A program made the translations under genes and the position numbers. Shown in pieces: positions 41,135 through 50,067 of a DNA stretch of 64,000 nucleotides. The stretch is from the NCBI GenBank assembly GCA_964392455.1, contig CAYMPG010000001.1, positions 1 to 64,000 of the forward strand. Reading direction: 5' to 3'. This DNA is from SFEL01 sp964392455 (GTDB taxonomy: Bacteria > Bacillota > Clostridia > Christensenellales > CAG-138). Each line of letters opens with the position of its first letter. Within the stretch, counting starts at the first letter, position 1. Below the pieces are notes generated by a model, which was given only the letters and a program-made list of their open reading frames with translations, was not told where the DNA came from and did not search any database.

Positions 41135-43707
41135 ATGGTATAGCCTCCGTTATTGTGGGCACGCATATCCTCCATAAGCTGGGTGAGCTGACCGCATACC
41201 GTATCCACTTCTTCCCGGAATGCCCGGGCAGGTATACGCAGGGCGCCGCGGCCCAGCACTATAAGCTGCTCAAGGCCATCGGATGTGGCCACCCGCACCA
41301 TGCCGGTGTTCTTTTTGAGCTGATCTGTGACCCGCTCGATGTATATGTCGGCTATTTCCGCTTCCCGGGTGTAAACGATATATATGCCGCCGTTTTTTTC
41401 CACCCTTTCCTCGCCGCCGCTGACCTTGTATGCATCAAAGACCAGTATGAGATTGCATTTTTTGTAGCCCTGATAGTTTACCAGCAGCCTTATAAGCGTC
41501 TCCCGGGCAAGGGCTATGCTTTCCCGGGCCATTGCTCTAAGGTCTTCCCAGGCGAAGATTATGTTATACCCGTCAACGAGCAGGTAGCTTTCCTCAGGAT
41601 CCATTGCCTTGAGCATGGCCTGTGTATCGGCGGGCTGCTCAGGGCGCTTTCTCAGCAGGAATGTTCTGTCCTTTACGGGGCCATAGGTGCGCTCGTATAT
41701 GGCCATAAGTGCCTCGTCAGTATCCGGCGTTATCCGGGAGACCGGGGGAGCAGATTCCGCCTCCTGCTTTGCAAGGTGTGGGATAAGCTGATTCCACTTT
41801 ACCACAAACCCTGCACCATGGCTGCAAAATACCGAATCCGGAGAGTTTTCTGTATCTGCCTCCGGGTCATAGCCCAGCCTTGCTATTACGTCATCCGCAT
41901 TGTGGCAGGGGCGATACCCTCCATGGGAAAGGGAGAGCCTGCCCAGCCCACGGGTATATGAGGCGACCTCCCGTGCGTAGTCTGCCATTGTTTCCACGGG
42001 GGCGCTGCCTGTCAGCAGGGCAAGCTCCCCGGCAGATTCCGGCGGGTCTGTTTCCCCGTTCATGCGGCGTATATCAGTAATGGCACGCCCGAGGTTTTCC
42101 TGGGGCAGCTCAAGGCGAAAGTCGTAATATGGCTCAAGCAGCACTGATTTGGCCTGCATAAGCCCCTGACGCACCGCCCGGTAGGTGGCCTGACGGAAAT
42201 CGCCTCCCTCGGTATGCTTAAGGTGGGCCTTGCCGCTGAGCAGGGTTATACGCATATCCGTAATTGGGGAGCAGGTGAGTACGCCCCGGTGCTGCTTTTC
42301 CCGAAGATGGGTAAGAATAAGGCGCTGCCAGTTTCTATCCAGAATATCCTCGCTGCAAACGCTGTCGAATACCAGCCCAGACCCTGCGGGAAGAGGCTCC
42401 AGCAGAAGCTGCACATGGGCAAAGTGCTTTAGCGGCTCATAATGGCCAATGCCCTCAACGGGGCTTTCGATGGTTTCCTTATATAAAATAGTACCCGGGC
42501 CAAACTCCGCATCCAGAGCAAACCGCTCCTTTATCAGGGAGCGAAGCACCTCGCTCTGTACCTGCCCCATAAGGCGGGCCTGTATTTCCCTGTGCTGCTC
42601 ATCCCATACAAGGTGGAGCTGAGGATCTTCCTCCTGGAGCTTTTTCAGCTTTTGGTATGCTTCGGGGAGGTTCACCCCATCGGGAAAAAGCAGCCTGCAG
42701 GAAAGCACCGGCTCCAGCGCCGGCGGCTGATCATCCAGCTCAAAGCCAAGCCCCTGCCCGGGGTATGTGCGGCTAAGGCCGCATACGGCGCATATCATGC
42801 CCGCATCCGCCTGCTGTATGGTGGTAAATTTGGAGCCTGAGTATATCCTGAGCTGGTCTGCCTTTTCTTCCCAGAGGCCCTCATCGGTGGTGGTGGCGGT
42901 GTGGTTTGTGAGCAGGCCCTTTACGGGGAGACTGCCGCCTGTTATTTTCAGCCAGGTAAGCCGGTTGCTGCCATCGTAGGTGATTTTGAATACCCTTGCG
43001 CCAAATTGGGCCGGGTAGCTGCGGCTGCGGCAATAGCGGCACAGCCCATGGAAAAACTCATCCACGCCATCCATCTTAAGCGCAGAGCCAAAATAAACGG
43101 GGAATACCTCCCGGGCTGCTATGCCCATGGCAAGCTGCTCATCCGACAGGCTGCCCTGCTCAAGAAAGGCATCCATAAGGTGCTCCGAGCACATGGCGGC
43201 GGCTTCGTGGAGGGCGGAGACGTCTGAAAAATCTACGCAACCCTCGCTTAACTGCTTCCTCAGCTCTGCCATCAGCTCAGGCCGGGCAGGCCCCGGCAGG
43301 TCTGATTTATTTACAAATATGAATACCGGCACGCCATGGCGCTCAAGGAGCCGCCACAGGGTGCGGGTGTGGGCCTGTATGCCCCCGCTTATTACCAGTA
43401 TGGCATAATCCAGCACCTGGAGGGTGCGCTCGGTTTCGGTGGAAAAATCCACATGGCCCGGGGTGTCCAGCAGCGTGATGGTGGTATCCTCCAGCTCCAT
43501 TACGGCCTGCTTTGAGAATATGGTGATGCCCCGCTCCTTTTCAAGGCCGTGGGTATCCAGAAATGCATTTTGATGATCCACCCGCCCAAGGCTTCTGAGG
43601 GCGCCTGCGGTATACAGCAGCCCTTCGGACAGGGTGGTCTTGCCGGCATCCACATGGGCCAGCATACCGATGGTTATTCGCTTGCGGGAAGAAAAAGTAT
43701 TATCCAT
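41104..43707 (-). CDS. TetM-like translational GTPase fused to a YacP/Rae1-type NYN nuclease
   Basis: An 867-residue fusion. Residues 1-650 are an EF-G/TetM-type GTPase: G1 AHVDAGKTT, G2 ERGIT, G3 DTPGH, G4 NKSD, then domains II-V, with the domain IV segment LEPYYDFRLELPQENLGRAI aligned to TetM. Residues 705-850 are an NYN domain: LLVDGYNIIFAW, LILVFDAYKVSGGEE, and AEIADIYIE with VRVATSDGLEQ, keeping the Asp residues used by this nuclease fold. Rae1 (YacP) is a ribosome-dependent endoribonuclease that cuts mRNA in the A site. The fusion should bind the A site, then cleave mRNA, acting in ribosome rescue or protection. No usable ribosome binding site precedes the ATG; a -10 box ends six bases ahead. 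Confidence 0.88.
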   Translation of the reverse strand: MDNTFSSRKRITIGMLAHVDAGKTTLSEGLLYTAGALRSLGRVDHQNAFLDTHGLEKERGITIFSKQAVMELEDTTITLLDTPGHVDFSTETERTLQVLDYAILVISGGIQAHTRTLWRLLERHGVPVFIFVNKSDLPGPARPELMAELRKQLSEGCVDFSDVSALHEAAAMCSEHLMDAFLEQGSLSDEQLAMGIAAREVFPVYFGSALKMDGVDEFFHGLCRYCRSRSYPAQFGARVFKITYDGSNRLTWLKITGGSLPVKGLLTNHTATTTDEGLWEEKADQLRIYSGSKFTTIQQADAGMICAVCGLSRTYPGQGLGFELDDQPPALEPVLSCRLLFPDGVNLPEAYQKLKKLQEEDPQLHLVWDEQHREIQARLMGQVQSEVLRSLIKERFALDAEFGPGTILYKETIESPVEGIGHYEPLKHFAHVQLLLEPLPAGSGLVFDSVCSEDILDRNWQRLILTHLREKQHRGVLTCSPITDMRITLLSGKAHLKHTEGGDFRQATYRAVRQGLMQAKSVLLEPYYDFRLELPQENLGRAITDIRRMNGETDPPESAGELALLTGSAPVETMADYAREVASYTRGLGRLSLSHGGYRPCHNADDVIARLGYDPEADTENSPDSVFCSHGAGFVVKWNQLIPHLAKQEAESAPPVSRITPDTDEALMAIYERTYGPVKDRTFLLRKRPEQPADTQAMLKAMDPEESYLLVDGYNIIFAWEDLRAMARESIALARETLIRLLVNYQGYKKCNLILVFDAYKVSGGEERVEKNGGIYIVYTREAEIADIYIERVTDQLKKNTGMVRVATSDGLEQLIVLGRGALRIPARAFREEVDTVCGQLTQLMEDMRAHNNGGYTIWQTLKNSSL

Positions 43708-43713
43708 ATTTGA

Positions 43714-43743
43714 ATTGTACCATTTGAGAGCGGCAGGCCACAA
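43714..43743 (-). promoter_or_regulatory. Promoter of the GTPase-nuclease, placed for a leaderless transcript
   Basis: On the minus strand TTGTGG (43743-43738), 18-base spacer and extended -10 TGG-TACAAT (-10 at 43719-43714). Six bases separate it from the ATG at 43707. Confidence 0.55.
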
Positions 43744-43851
43744 GCCCATTATTGGCGGGGGAGGGCAGACAGGATTGAGAGAATAAAAACAAAAATGTTA
43801 CTTTATTCACAATGAACAAATAAAAAAATATGGTTTTTTTTGAAAATACTC

Positions 43852-43880
43852 TTGAAATAGACCAGACAGTGTGTTATTGT
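43852..43880 (+). promoter_or_regulatory. Promoter of the TAXI-TRAP operon
   Basis: TTGAAA (43852-43857), 17-base spacer, TATTGT (43875-43880); about 60 bases before the GTG start. Confidence 0.6.
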
Positions 43881-43940
43881 ATACACGGATACAAGAACAT
43901 GAGTATGCAAATCAAATTAAAATATTTGGAGGAAGAAATC

Positions 43941-44894
43941 GTGAAGAAGTTCATCGCAATCCTTATGGTTCTGACCATGGCTCTGTCCTTTGCCGCATGC
44001 TCCGGCGCTGCTGGCGATGTACATCGCCTGGTAATGGTTACCGGCGGCGACGCAGGCACCTACTATGCATTCGGCGGCGTTATCGCCAGCGTTATCACCG
44101 ACAAGGCCGAAAACGTGGAAGTTACTGCTACCACCTCCGGCGCATCCGCTGCAAACGCCCGCTCACTCAACAACAATGAAGCAGACCTTGCGATCCTTCA
44201 GAACGATGTTCTCCAGTATGCCGTCACCGGCACCGAGACCATGGCTGACGATGGCGCAATGGATAGCCTCCGTGCAATAGCTTCCCTCTATCCCGAAGCA
44301 GTTCAGCTCGTAGCCACCAAGTCCAGCGGCATCACCACAATTGCCGACCTTAAGGGCAAGAAGGTATGCGTGGGCGACCAGGGCTCCGGCTCCGAGGTAA
44401 ACGCACAGCAGGTGCTTGCTGCTGCCGGCCTCAGCTATGATGACTTTGAAGTACAGTACCTCAGCTTCTCTGAGGCTTCCACCGCCATGCAGAACGGCAC
44501 CGTGGATGCAGCCTTTGCTACCTCCGCCCTGCCCAACAGCGCTATCACCGAGCTTGCCAATTACACCGACATCGTGGTAGTGCCCATCGATGGCGAGATT
44601 GCCGATAACCTTATCGCCGAGTATCCCTTCTATGCAAAGACCACCATTGGTACGGATGTATATGGCGTAGAGGCTGCTGACAGCGTGGCCATGATGGCTG
44701 TACTGGCCTGCACCACTAATCTGGATGAGGACGTGGTTTACAATATCACCAAGGCCCTCTTTGAAAACCAGGATGCCCTTATCGCCGGCCATGCCCGCGG
44801 CAACGATGTAACTCTTGACAGCGCATTCGATGGCGTTACCGTAGATTATCATCCCGGCGCAGTGAAGTACTACACTGAAAAGGGCCTTATGTAA
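43941..44894 (+). CDS. TAXI family TRAP transporter solute-binding lipoprotein
   Basis: A 317-residue lipoprotein (lipobox LSFAAC). The TAXI-family opening is clear: HRLVMVTGGDAGTYYAFGGV, with NNNEADLAILQNDVL and LKGKKVCVGDQGSGSEVNA further on. TRAP binding proteins capture organic acids or amino acids (glutamate-like ligands for some TAXI members) for a sodium- or proton-driven permease. The GTG at 43941 with GGAGGAA ahead is the proper start; an open stretch before it has no signals. Codon use is strongly optimised (ATC, AAC, GCC), like the DUF3798 lipoprotein, so expression is probably high. Confidence 0.93.
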   Translation: MKKFIAILMVLTMALSFAACSGAAGDVHRLVMVTGGDAGTYYAFGGVIASVITDKAENVEVTATTSGASAANARSLNNNEADLAILQNDVLQYAVTGTETMADDGAMDSLRAIASLYPEAVQLVATKSSGITTIADLKGKKVCVGDQGSGSEVNAQQVLAAAGLSYDDFEVQYLSFSEASTAMQNGTVDAAFATSALPNSAITELANYTDIVVVPIDGEIADNLIAEYPFYAKTTIGTDVYGVEAADSVAMMAVLACTTNLDEDVVYNITKALFENQDALIAGHARGNDVTLDSAFDGVTVDYHPGAVKYYTEKGLM

Positions 44895-44910
44895 TCAGCA
44901 TATCAGCTAA

Positions 44911-45456
44911 ATGACCCCGGTAAACAAAACCGAAAGAACAATGCGGGAGAGCAAGCTGCTGCTTGCTCTCCTGATAACAGTTATAGGGACGTTAATTTTC
45001 TTAACACCCACCTGCACCCGGCTGACCCTCAGGGGGTATGACAGCGGCAGGCTGATGATGGCCCTGCCAATAGAGCCGGGGGAGAGTTTTAAGCTTCGCT
45101 TTACCCATTCGGTAAACCTGTCCTACGTTACCGATGAAGTGGAATGGACAGGGCAGCAGCTTATTACCCGTACCAGCCTTTTCACCTCCTTTGGCGCAGG
45201 CATGCCGGTAATTGCAGACGGCATAGGCACCGAAATGCACAATACCGATGAGGGCTTTCTCATCACAGGTATAGACCAGGTGCAGGAGGAGGGCTTTATC
45301 CCCATTATGCTGCAGGCGGTGCCGGACCACCACCTGCTGTACAGAGGGCAGGAGATAAGCCTGAGAGACAGGGCCGAGGGAACGGCATTTGTAAAGCTCG
45401 GCGTGGAAAAGATAAGCATACTTTCTGCGCTTGGCCAACAATTATCCAGCAAGTAA
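44911..45456 (+). CDS. DUF1850 domain protein of the TAXI-TRAP operon
   Basis: A 181-residue protein with one N-terminal membrane helix (LLLALLITVIGTLIFLTPTC) and an extracytoplasmic DUF1850 domain, with the typical FKLRFTHSVNLSYVTDEVEW and TSFGAGMPV motifs. DUF1850 genes sit between the binding protein and the fused permease in many TAXI-TRAP operons, so it is likely an accessory subunit. Neither the ATG at 44911 nor the in-frame ATG at 44941 has a clear ribosome binding site. Confidence 0.82.
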   Translation: MTPVNKTERTMRESKLLLALLITVIGTLIFLTPTCTRLTLRGYDSGRLMMALPIEPGESFKLRFTHSVNLSYVTDEVEWTGQQLITRTSLFTSFGAGMPVIADGIGTEMHNTDEGFLITGIDQVQEEGFIPIMLQAVPDHHLLYRGQEISLRDRAEGTAFVKLGVEKISILSALGQQLSSK

Positions 45457-45475
45457 ATCTGACCGGAGATATATA

Positions 45476-47701
45476 ATGAGCATATTCAAGAAAAAAGAGA
45501 ACCCTCCCAAGAAACACGAGATAAAGCTAAACGTGGATACCACCGGCATGAGCGAGGAAGAAATCGCTGCGCTGGAGGCCGCCGCCGTGCTTGAGGAGTT
45601 CGACAGAGAGTCCTCCTTCCGCAACAGGCTCCCCAAGGGTATTACCATGATGATATCCGCCATACTGATAGCCTTTGCGCTGTTTCAGCTTTATACCAGC
45701 ATCTGGACGATTCCCGCCCAGATGCTCCGCTCCATACATCTTGCCTTTGCGCTGGCGCTGGTATTCCTGCTCTATCCCGCGGGCAAGCATATGCGTAAGG
45801 ACAAGATAGAATGGTACGACTATGTGCTGGCCATACTTGCCGCCGCAGCCGTGCTGTATATCCCCTTCAATTATGAGTACATCATCAAGGCGGTAGGCAA
45901 CTACACCACCTTCGACATAATAGTAGGCGCAGTGGGCATACTGCTGCTGATGGAGGCCTGCCGCAGGGTAGTGGGCATGCCCATACTTATCATCGTATGC
46001 TGCTTCCTGCTGTATGCCCTTTTCGGCAACCTGATTCCCGGCTCCTTCGGCCACAGGGGTTACACCGTTCGCCAGGTGGTAAACCATATGTACTTTACCC
46101 TCAGCGGCGTCTTTGGCACCCCTCTGGGCGTATCCGCCACATTCATCTTCCTGTTTATACTCTTTGGCGCATTCCTTGAGAAGACCGGCGTAGGCAAGCT
46201 GTTTATAGACCTGGCAAACGCCATAGCCGGCAAGAGGATAGGCGGCCCTGCAAAGGTGGCTGTAATAGCCTCCGCCCTTGAGGGCACCGTATCCGGCTCC
46301 TCAGTTGCCAATACCGTGGGCTCCGGCTCATTTACCATTCCCGCAATGAAGAAGCTGGGCTACAAGGCAGAGTTTGCCGGCGCAGTTGAGGCGGCAGCCT
46401 CCACCGGCGGCCAGATAATGCCCCCCATCATGGGTGCCGCAGCTTTCCTCATGGCAGAGAGCACAGGCTTTGCCTATGCAGAGGTGGTAAAATCCGCCAT
46501 AATCCCCGCCATACTTTACTTCTCCGGCATACTTATCAGCGTACACCATGAGGCCCGCAAGACCGGCCTTAGGGGTATGTCCGATGAGGAAATACCAAAG
46601 GTTGGCGAGGTAATGAAAGAGCGTGGTCATCTGCTGCTGCCCCTTGCATTCATGATTTACATGCTTTCCAGCCGCATCACTCCTGCCTATGCAGCACTGG
46701 GCGCCATACTTATTGCCATTATGGCCAGCAGCCTCAAGTGGCTGAGCGTGCTGCCCGTTGCAGTGATAGCTGTGGGCATGAATACCGATATGCACTTTAC
46801 TACCTACTGCCTTATTGCCATAGCCGTGTGGTTGGTGCTTTGCATAGTGCGCTTCTTCGTGGTGCGGGCAAAGCTCAAGAAGGCAGGGGAAAGCAAGACC
46901 TTTTACGAGTATGTGGAGCTGTCACTGGGCATTGACCCTGCTGAGATAGTGGATGCCCTCATAAATGGCTCCAGGAGCGTGCTTACCGTGGTCATCGCCT
47001 GCGCTATGGCAGGCATGATAGTGGGTACCGTAACGCTGACCGGTCTCGGCCTCAAGTTTGCCACGGGCCTTGCAAGGATAGCCGGCAATAATATTTACCT
47101 GCTGCTGTTCTTCACCATGCTTGCCTCCATAGTGCTGGGCATGGGCGTGCCTACCACTGCAAACTACCTCATTACCTCCACCATATGCGCTCCCGCGATA
47201 ATCAACGTGGTCTGCCAGATGCGTGGCGTACCGGTTACCGAGCCCACCATGGCAATCATTATGAGCGCACACCTGTTTGTGTTCTACTTTGGCATTGTGG
47301 CGGATATTACCCCGCCTGTAGCCCTTGCGGCAATGGCCGGAGCAGCAATAGCCAAGGGCGATCCTTTTAAAACGGGCGTAACGGCCACACGAATAGCCAT
47401 TGGCGCTTTCATCGTGCCCTACATCTTTGTGCTGAATCCCGCCATGCTGATGATCGATACCACAATCGTGGAAATCATACAAAATGTGATTACGGCTCTG
47501 CTGGGAATGTATGCACTGTCCGGTGGCCTTACGGGCTTTGTGCAGGATCATTGCAAGTGGTATGAGCGGCTGCTGCTCATTGGCGGCGGCATGGGCATGA
47601 TAATCCCCGGCACAGTATCCGATATTATCGGCTTCGTAATCGTAGCCGCCATCTTCGTGGTACAGAAGCGCAGGTACAATGCAGCCAATGCAATAGCCTG
47701 A
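45476..47701 (+). CDS. TRAP transporter fused 4TM/12TM permease (TAXI type)
   Basis: A 741-residue permease that fuses the small and large TRAP membrane subunits. A charged cytoplasmic N-terminus (about 1-55) precedes four helices, then the 12-helix DctM-like part with AASTGGQIMPPIMGAAAFLM and its second-half counterpart LGMGVPTTANYLITST. The final helices end around residue 735. It imports the ligand caught by the TAXI protein using an ion gradient. ATG 45476 has CGGAGAT ahead; a strong terminator follows. Confidence 0.93.
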   Translation: MSIFKKKENPPKKHEIKLNVDTTGMSEEEIAALEAAAVLEEFDRESSFRNRLPKGITMMISAILIAFALFQLYTSIWTIPAQMLRSIHLAFALALVFLLYPAGKHMRKDKIEWYDYVLAILAAAAVLYIPFNYEYIIKAVGNYTTFDIIVGAVGILLLMEACRRVVGMPILIIVCCFLLYALFGNLIPGSFGHRGYTVRQVVNHMYFTLSGVFGTPLGVSATFIFLFILFGAFLEKTGVGKLFIDLANAIAGKRIGGPAKVAVIASALEGTVSGSSVANTVGSGSFTIPAMKKLGYKAEFAGAVEAAASTGGQIMPPIMGAAAFLMAESTGFAYAEVVKSAIIPAILYFSGILISVHHEARKTGLRGMSDEEIPKVGEVMKERGHLLLPLAFMIYMLSSRITPAYAALGAILIAIMASSLKWLSVLPVAVIAVGMNTDMHFTTYCLIAIAVWLVLCIVRFFVVRAKLKKAGESKTFYEYVELSLGIDPAEIVDALINGSRSVLTVVIACAMAGMIVGTVTLTGLGLKFATGLARIAGNNIYLLLFFTMLASIVLGMGVPTTANYLITSTICAPAIINVVCQMRGVPVTEPTMAIIMSAHLFVFYFGIVADITPPVALAAMAGAAIAKGDPFKTGVTATRIAIGAFIVPYIFVLNPAMLMIDTTIVEIIQNVITALLGMYALSGGLTGFVQDHCKWYERLLLIGGGMGMIIPGTVSDIIGFVIVAAIFVVQKRRYNAANAIA

Positions 47702-47726
47702 TAGAGCAAAAACTCATAAAAACCAT

Positions 47727-47764
47727 ATCCTCCGAAATTTTCCGAAATTTCGGAGGATTTTTTT
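47727..47764 (+). terminator. Intrinsic terminator of the TAXI-TRAP operon
   Basis: tcctccgaaattt / aaatttcggagga, 13-bp stem, four-base loop, then seven T. Confidence 0.9.
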
Positions 47765-47853
47765 AGGAATAAGCCGCATTTACGTTTGCCTTTCCATGAT
47801 AGATAATGTATAATAAATTGGATTATGTTGAAATGAAAAAAAGGAGCATGAAT

Positions 47854-49950
47854 ATGCAGGGAAAAGTTTATTCAATGGAGCTGGCAGGCAAGACCCTGAC
47901 CATCGAAACCGGCAAATACTGTGAGCAGGCAGGCGGAAGCGCATTTGTGCGTATGGGCGACACCGTTGTTATGGTCAATGCGACTGTGGCAAAGGCACCC
48001 CGTGACGGCGTGGATTTCCTCCCCCTGTCCATCGAGTTCGAAGAAAAGATGTACGCCGTGGGTAAGATACCCGGCGGCTATATAAAGCGTGAGGGCCGTC
48101 CTTCCGAGAAGGCCATACTGTCCTGCCGCCTTATCGACCGTCCCCTCCGTCCCCTCTTCCCCAAGGGCTTTTACAATGACATTCAGGTCATCGCCACCGT
48201 ACTTTCCAGCGAGCCTGATGTGCAGCCTGAGATACTGGGCATGGTAGGTGCATCTGCAGCCCTGGCCATGAGCGAGGCTCCCTTTATGGGCCCCATCGGC
48301 GCAGTTGCAGTGGGCATGGTAGACGGCAAGTATATCATCAACCCCGACCAGCAGCAGCGTGCCAACAGCCGCCTGAATCTGACCGTGGCCGGCACCAAGG
48401 ATGCCGTGATGATGGTTGAGGCCGGCGCAAACGAGCTGACCGAAAAGGAAATGCTGGATGCCATACTGATGGCCCACGAAGAAATCAAAAAGATAGTTGC
48501 CTTCATCGAAAACATCGCTGCCGAGTGCGGCAAGCCCAAGATGGAGGTAAACATCTACAAGCCCGATGAGGAATTCACCGAGAAGGTTCGTGAATATGCC
48601 CGTGAGAAGGTGGAATGGCAGCTCGATACCTTTGAGCGCAAGGTGCGTGAGGAGCGCAGCGAGCAGGTAAAGGAAGAAGTCATCCAGCACTTTGCCGAGG
48701 AATATCCCGAATCTGCAGCCGATATAGACATGATACTTTACAACCTGACCAAGGAAATCGTCAGGGATAAGATAATCAACCGCAAGATTCGCCCTGATGG
48801 ACGTGCTCAGGATGAAATTCGCCCCATCTGGAGCGAGGTGGGTGTGCTGCCCAGAGTACACGGCAGCGGCGTATTCACCCGCGGGCAGACCCAGGTAATG
48901 ACCATCGCCACCCTTGCTCCCCTTTCTGAGGGACAGGACCTTGATGGTATCGACGAGGTCACCTTCAAGCGGTACATGCATCAGTACAATATGCCTCCCT
49001 ACAGCGTAGGCGAAGTACGCAGGGTAGGCAGCCCCGGCCGCAGAGAAATAGGCCACGGCGCCCTTGCAGAGCGCGCCCTGCTGCCCATGCTTCCCGATGA
49101 GAGCGAGTTCCCCTACGCAATGCGTCTGGTATCCGAGGTGGTAAGCTCCAATGGCTCTACCTCCCAGGCCTCCATCTGCGCCAGCACTCTGGCCCTTATG
49201 GATGCAGGCGTGCCCATTAAGAAGCCTGTTGCAGGCGTGGCCATGGGCCTTATAAAGGACGATACCACCGGCAATATCGCCGTTCTTACCGACATACAGG
49301 GCCTTGAGGACTTCCTGGGCGACATGGACTTTAAGGTTGCCGGCACCAGGGAAGGCATCACTGCCATCCAGATGGATATAAAGATTAAGGGCATCAATGA
49401 AGAAATCCTTACCCGTGCCCTTGAGCAGGCCAGAAAGGGCCGCCTGTTCATACTGGACAAGATGGCTGAAACGATTGCGGCTCCCCGTGAGGAAATGTCC
49501 CCCTACGCTCCCCGCATCATGCAGTTCAGCATCCATCCCGATAAGATTCGTGAGGTCATCGGCTCCGGCGGAAAGACCATCAACGGCATCATCGCCGCTA
49601 CCGGCGTTAAGATCGACCTGGAGGATGATGGCCGGGTATTTATCGCTTCTCCCGATGCAGAGGCCGCTGCCGCTGCAAAGCGCATGATAGACGATATATG
49701 CCGTGACATCGAGGTGGGCGGCGTATTCCTGGGCAAGGTAGTAAACATACTGCCCATCGGTGCTCAGGTAGAGCTTAAGCCCGGTAAGAAGGGCCTTGTA
49801 CACATCAGCCGCCTTGCAAATTACAGGGTGGAAAAGGTGGAGGACGAGGTGCAGATAGGCGATGAGATACTCGTTCGCGTTATCGCCATCAAGCCTGACG
49901 GCAAGATCGACCTGACCCGCAAGGAACTGCTTCCCGACGCAAAGAAATAA
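47854..49950 (+). CDS. pnp: Polyribonucleotide nucleotidyltransferase (PNPase)
   Basis: A 698-residue protein, the normal PNPase length: two RNase PH domains (first with LPLSIEFEEKMYAVGKIPGG, second with GSGVFTRGQTQVMTIATLAP), a KH domain with IREVIGSGGKTINGIIA, and a C-terminal S1 domain with GLVHISRLANYRVEKVED. It degrades RNA phosphorolytically. ATG 47854 is chosen since AAGGAG lies seven bases ahead. A TATAAT at 47809-47814 probably belongs to its promoter. Codon use is highly optimised. In Bacillus, pnp is followed by ylxY and an M16 peptidase, as here. Confidence 0.97.
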   Translation: MQGKVYSMELAGKTLTIETGKYCEQAGGSAFVRMGDTVVMVNATVAKAPRDGVDFLPLSIEFEEKMYAVGKIPGGYIKREGRPSEKAILSCRLIDRPLRPLFPKGFYNDIQVIATVLSSEPDVQPEILGMVGASAALAMSEAPFMGPIGAVAVGMVDGKYIINPDQQQRANSRLNLTVAGTKDAVMMVEAGANELTEKEMLDAILMAHEEIKKIVAFIENIAAECGKPKMEVNIYKPDEEFTEKVREYAREKVEWQLDTFERKVREERSEQVKEEVIQHFAEEYPESAADIDMILYNLTKEIVRDKIINRKIRPDGRAQDEIRPIWSEVGVLPRVHGSGVFTRGQTQVMTIATLAPLSEGQDLDGIDEVTFKRYMHQYNMPPYSVGEVRRVGSPGRREIGHGALAERALLPMLPDESEFPYAMRLVSEVVSSNGSTSQASICASTLALMDAGVPIKKPVAGVAMGLIKDDTTGNIAVLTDIQGLEDFLGDMDFKVAGTREGITAIQMDIKIKGINEEILTRALEQARKGRLFILDKMAETIAAPREEMSPYAPRIMQFSIHPDKIREVIGSGGKTINGIIAATGVKIDLEDDGRVFIASPDAEAAAAAKRMIDDICRDIEVGGVFLGKVVNILPIGAQVELKPGKKGLVHISRLANYRVEKVEDEVQIGDEILVRVIAIKPDGKIDLTRKELLPDAKK

Positions 49951-49969
49951 ACAACATACCCAATCAGCA

Positions 49970-50008
49970 GCGGGCGGATAGACCATTATCCGCCCGCAAG
50001 TGATTTTT
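49970..50008 (+). terminator. Terminator after pnp
   Basis: gcgggcggata / tatccgcccgc, 11-bp stem with six-base loop, T-run a few bases later. Confidence 0.7.
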
Positions 50009-50067
50009 GCCGTGGCATTTTTGTATACAGGCCCTCATATGCTGTAACAGTAAGGGGGTGTATACAT

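Noticed and set aside
41104..43707. A transferred tetracycline-resistance gene of the tetM group
   Set aside because: Base composition and codon use match the surrounding genes, there are no mobile-element genes, and the NYN fusion and ylmH overlap point to a resident chromosomal gene.
47872..49986. A very long open frame (about 704 codons) on the minus strand across pnp
   Set aside because: It is the mirror of the codon bias of pnp. It has no domain, no ribosome site and extreme composition (Gly/His/Leu/Tyr-rich). Similar antisense frames over the DUF3798 gene and the importer genes were rejected for the same reason.
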